From: Amaranthus tricolor
Lineage: Eukaryota; Streptophyta; Magnoliopsida; Caryophyllales; Amaranthaceae
Assembly (NCBI RefSeq): GCF_026212465.1
Contig: NC_080059.1
Location: forward strand, 25,807,292-25,871,291
Direction: 5' to 3'
DNA length: 64,000 nucleotides
Shown here in pieces: positions 60,501 through 64,000 of this stretch. The notes beneath the pieces were generated by a model. That model ran no database searches. It was not told the origin of the DNA and saw only the letters and a list, made by a program, of their open reading frames with translations. Within the stretch, counting starts at the first letter, position 1. The number at the start of each line of letters is the position of its first letter. Made by a program: the position numbers and the translations under genes.

Positions 60501-63000
60501 CCTTGTTCATTCTTCATTGATCATTGATCCTTGTTCATTCTTCATCGTTCATTCTTCATTGACCATTGATCCTTGTTCATTCTTCATCGTTCATTCTTCA
60601 TTGACCATTAATCCTTGTTCATTCTTCATCGATCATTCTTCATTGATCATTGTTCCTTGTTCATTCTTCATCGTTCATTCTTCATTGATCATTGATCCTT
60701 GTTCATTCTTCATCGTTCATTCTTCATTGATCATTGATCCTTGTTCATTCTTCATCGTTCATTCGTCATTGATCATTGATCCTTGTTCATTCTTCATCGT
60801 TCATTCGTCATTGACCATTACTCCTTGTTCATTCTTCATCGTTCATTCTTCATTGATCATTGATCCTTGTTCATTCTTCATCGTTCATTCTTCATTGACC
60901 ATTGATCCTTGTTCATTCTTCATTGATCATTGATCCTTGTTCATTCTTCATCGTTCATTCTTCTTGATCATTGATCCTTGTTCATTCTTCATTGATCATT
61001 GATCCTTGTTCATTCTTCATCGTTCATTCTTCATTGACCATTGATCCTTGTTCATTCTTCATCGTTCATTCTTCATTGACCATTTATCCTTGTTCATTCT
61101 TCATTGATCATTGTTCCTTGTTCATTCTTCATCGTTCATTCTTCATTGATCATTGATCCTTGTTCATTCTTCATCGTTCATTCTTCATTGATCATTGATC
61201 CTTGTTCATTCTTCATCGTTCATTCGTCATTGACCATTACTCCTTGTTCATTCTTCATCGTTCATTCTTCATTGATCATTGATCCTTGTTCATTCTTCAT
61301 CGTTCATTCGTCATTGATCATTGATCCTTATTCATTCTTCATCGTTCATTTTTCATTTATCATTGATCCTTGTTCATTCTTCATCGTTCATTCTTCATTG
61401 ATCATTGATCCTTGTTCATTCTTCATCGTTCATTCGTCATTGACCATTAATCCTTGTTCATTCTTCATCGTTCATTCTTCATTGATCATTGATCCTTGTT
61501 CATTCTTCATCGTTCATTCGTCATTGACCATTAATCCTTGTTCATTCTTCATCGTTCATTCTTCATTGATCATTGAACCTTGTTCATTCTTCATCGTTCA
61601 TTCTTCTTTGATCATTGATCCTTGTTCATTCTTCATTGATCATTGATCCTTGTTCATTCTTCATCGTTCATTCGTCATTGATCATTGATCCTTGTTCATT
61701 CTTCATCGTTCATTCTTCATTGATCATTGATCCTTGTTCATTCTTCATCGTTCATTCGTCATTGATCATTGATCCTTGTTCATTCTTCATCGTTCATTCG
61801 TCATTGACCATTACTCCTTGTTCATTCTTCATCGTTCATTCTTCATTGATCATTGATCCTTGTTCATTCTTCATCGTTCATTCTTCTTTGATCATTGATC
61901 CTTGTTCATTCTTCATTGATCATTGATCCTTGTTCATTCTTCATCGTTCATTCTTCATTGACCATTGATCCTTGTTCATTCTTCATTGATCATTGATCCT
62001 TGTTCATTCTTCATCGTTCATTCTTCTTTGATCATTGATCCTTGTTCATTCTTCATTGATCATTGATCCTTGTTCATTCTTCATCGTTCATTCTTCATTG
62101 ACCATTGATCCTTGTTCATTCTTCATCGTTCATTCTTCATTGACCATTAATCCTTGTTCATTCTTCATTGATCATTGTTCCTTGTTCATTCTTCATCGTT
62201 CATTCTTCATTGATCATTGATCCTTGTTCATTCTTCATCGTTCATTCTTCATTGATCATTGATCCTTGTTCATTCTTCATCGTTCATTCGTCATTGATCA
62301 TTGATCCTTGTTCATTCTTCATCGTTCATTCGTCATTGACCATTACTCCTTGTTCATTCTTCATCGTTCATTCTTCATTGATCATTGATCCTTGTTCATT
62401 CTTCATCGTTCATTCGTCATTGATCATTGATCCTTATTCATTCTTCATCGTTCATTTTTCATTTACAATTGATCCTTGTTCATTCTTCATCGTTCATTCT
62501 TCATTGATCATTGATCCTTGTTCATTCTTCATCGTTCATTCGTCATTGACCATTAATCCTTGTTCATTCTTCATTGATCATTGATCCTTGTTCATTCTTC
62601 ATCGTTCATTCGTCATTGATCATTGATCCTTATTCATTCTTCATCGTTCATTTTTCATTTATCATTGATCCTTGTTCATTCTTCATCGTTCATTCTTCAT
62701 TGATCATTGATCCTTGTTCATTCTTCATCGTTCATTCGTCATTGACCATTAATCCTTGTTCATTCTTCATCGTTCATTCTTCATTGATCATTGATCCTTG
62801 TTCATTCTTCATCGTTCATTCGTCATTGATCATTGATCCTTATTCATTCTTCATCGTTCATTTTTCATTTATCATTGATCCTTGTTCATTCTTCATCGTT
62901 CATTCTTCATTGATCATTGATCCTTGTTCATTCTTCATCGTTCATTCGTCATTGACCATTAATCCTTGTTCATTCTTCATCGTTCATTCTTCATTGATCA
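48600..63000 (+). repeat. Series of 2.6-3.1-kb higher-order satellite blocks
   Basis: Equivalent blocks begin at about 48,600, 51,252, 54,051, 57,186 and 60,111. The 41-bp marker unit recurs with spacings of 2,645, 2,799, 3,135 and 2,925 bp. The differences (154, 336, 210) are multiples of 14 or 42, so blocks grew or shrank by whole subunits. The first block is 7 bp longer because of the CGTCATT duplication near 48,850. Confidence 0.85.
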
Positions 63001-64000
63001 TTGATCCTTGTTCATTCTTCATCGTTCATTCGTCATTGACCATTAATCCTTGTTCATTCTTCATCGTTCATTCTTCATTGATCATTGAACCTTGTTCATT
63101 CTTCATCGTTCATTCTTCTTTGATCATTGATCCTTGTTCATTCTTCATTGATCATTGATCCTTGTTCATTCTTCATCGTTCATTCGTCATTGATCATTGA
63201 TCCTTGTTCATTCTTCATCGTTCATTCGTAATTGATCATTGATCCTTGTTCATTCTTCATCGTTCATTCATCATGGACCATTAATCCTTGTTCATTCTTC
63301 ATCGTTCATTCTTCATTGATCATTGATCCTTGTTCATTTTTCATCGTTCATTCGTCATTGACCATTAATCCTTGTTCATTCTTCATCGTTCATTCTTCAT
63401 TGATCATTGATCCTTGTTCATTCTTCATCGTTCATTCTTCTTTGATCATTGATCCTTGTTCATTCTTCATTGATCATTGATCCTTGTTCATTCTTCATCG
63501 TTCATTCGTCATTGATAATTGATCCTTGTTCATTCTTCATCGTTCATTCGTCATTGATCATAGATCCTTGTTCATTCTTCATTGTTCAGTCGTCATTGAC
63601 CATTAATCCTTGTTCATTCTTCATCGTTCATTCTTCATTGATCAGTGATCCTTGTTCATTCTTCATCGTTCATTCGTCATTGATCATTGATCCTTGTTCA
63701 TTCTTCATCGTTCATTCGTCATTGACCATTACTCCTTGTTCATTCTTCATCGTTCATTCTTCATTGATCATTGATCCTTGTTCATTCTTCATCGTTCATT
63801 CTTCTTTGATCATTGATCCTTGTTCATTCTTCATTGATCATTGATCCTTGTTCATTCTTCATCGTTCATTCTTCATTGACCATTGATCCTTGTTCATTCT
63901 TCATTGATCATTGATCCTTGTTCATTCTTCATCGTTCATTCTTCTTTGATCATTGATCCTTGTTCATTCTTCATTGATCATTGATCCTTGTTCATTCTTC

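Larger units (their letters stand above)
28083..64000 (+). repeat. 42-bp satellite, array 2
   Basis: Nearly 36 kb of the same 42-bp satellite as array 1, with no other sequence inserted, running off the window. Variants include 28- and 56-bp units, a recurrent 41-bp unit (CTTCTTGATCATT) at about 28,114, 49,457, 52,101, 54,900, 58,035 and 60,960, and a single 7-bp duplication (CGTCATT twice, 48,847-48,860). Runs of variant units recur in the same order, showing higher-order repeats. Many frames of 60-320 codons on the plus strand are consequences of the 42-bp period and carry no start, splice or domain signal that I can support as a gene. Confidence 0.95.

Noticed and set aside
28125..63844. 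Dozens of ORFs (61-320 codons) in array 2 as a gene family
   Set aside because: Same reason: the same 14-residue repeat in every frame-shifted segment, no domain, and the ends are set by unit length.
28083..64000. CRISPR array
   Set aside because: There are no unique spacers; everything is repeat, the host is a plant, and there are no cas genes.

Overview
This window is nuclear DNA of a flowering plant, probably a dicot. It contains no host gene that I can support. The evidence for a plant is two integrated copies of a Caulimoviridae pararetrovirus, a CRM-type Ty3/gypsy chromovirus, initiator-tRNA(Met)-type primer binding sites, and a very large tandem satellite.

Layout. (1) 1-12,917: two copies of one endogenous pararetrovirus (EPRV, best fit florendovirus-like) lie head to head. 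The left copy (minus, 1-6389) and right copy (plus, 6390 to about 12,900) share nearly identical arms (1-6000 and 6390-12,381) around a 389-bp single-copy spacer that carries the end of the movement-protein domain. Each copy has a large polyprotein (movement-protein remnant, capsid with zinc knuckle, aspartic protease, RT, RNase H) overlapped by a second ORF of unknown function. The right arm has an 8-bp deletion that breaks RNase H. It also keeps the viral intergenic region with as-1-like repeats, TATA box and poly(A) signal, pointing into the satellite. (2) 12,918-18,895: satellite array 1. (3) 18,896-28,082: a nested retrotransposon scar in the satellite. It holds a short non-autonomous LTR element (minus), the 3' two thirds of a CRM-like element (plus), an inverted 5' part of a second CRM-like copy, and the remainder of the first copy's 3' LTR. 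(4) 28,083-64,000: satellite array 2, running off the window.

The satellite has a 42-bp unit made of three related 14-mers, which are themselves built from degenerate heptamers close to GTTCATT. Units of 28 and 56 bp also occur. Above this are kilobase-scale higher-order repeats: a 4,648-bp tandem duplication, a series of 2.6-3.1-kb blocks, and a segment repeated 17.5 kb away. With the CRM-clade insertions, this makes a (peri)centromeric location a reasonable hypothesis, unproven from sequence alone.

The parts do not form an operon or pathway. Possible functional links are indirect. The EPRV inverted repeat could yield hairpin RNA and siRNAs if it is transcribed from outside, the viral promoter could transcribe the satellite, and CRM elements may mark centromeric chromatin. 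The long satellite ORFs are most likely artefacts of a repeat length divisible by three.
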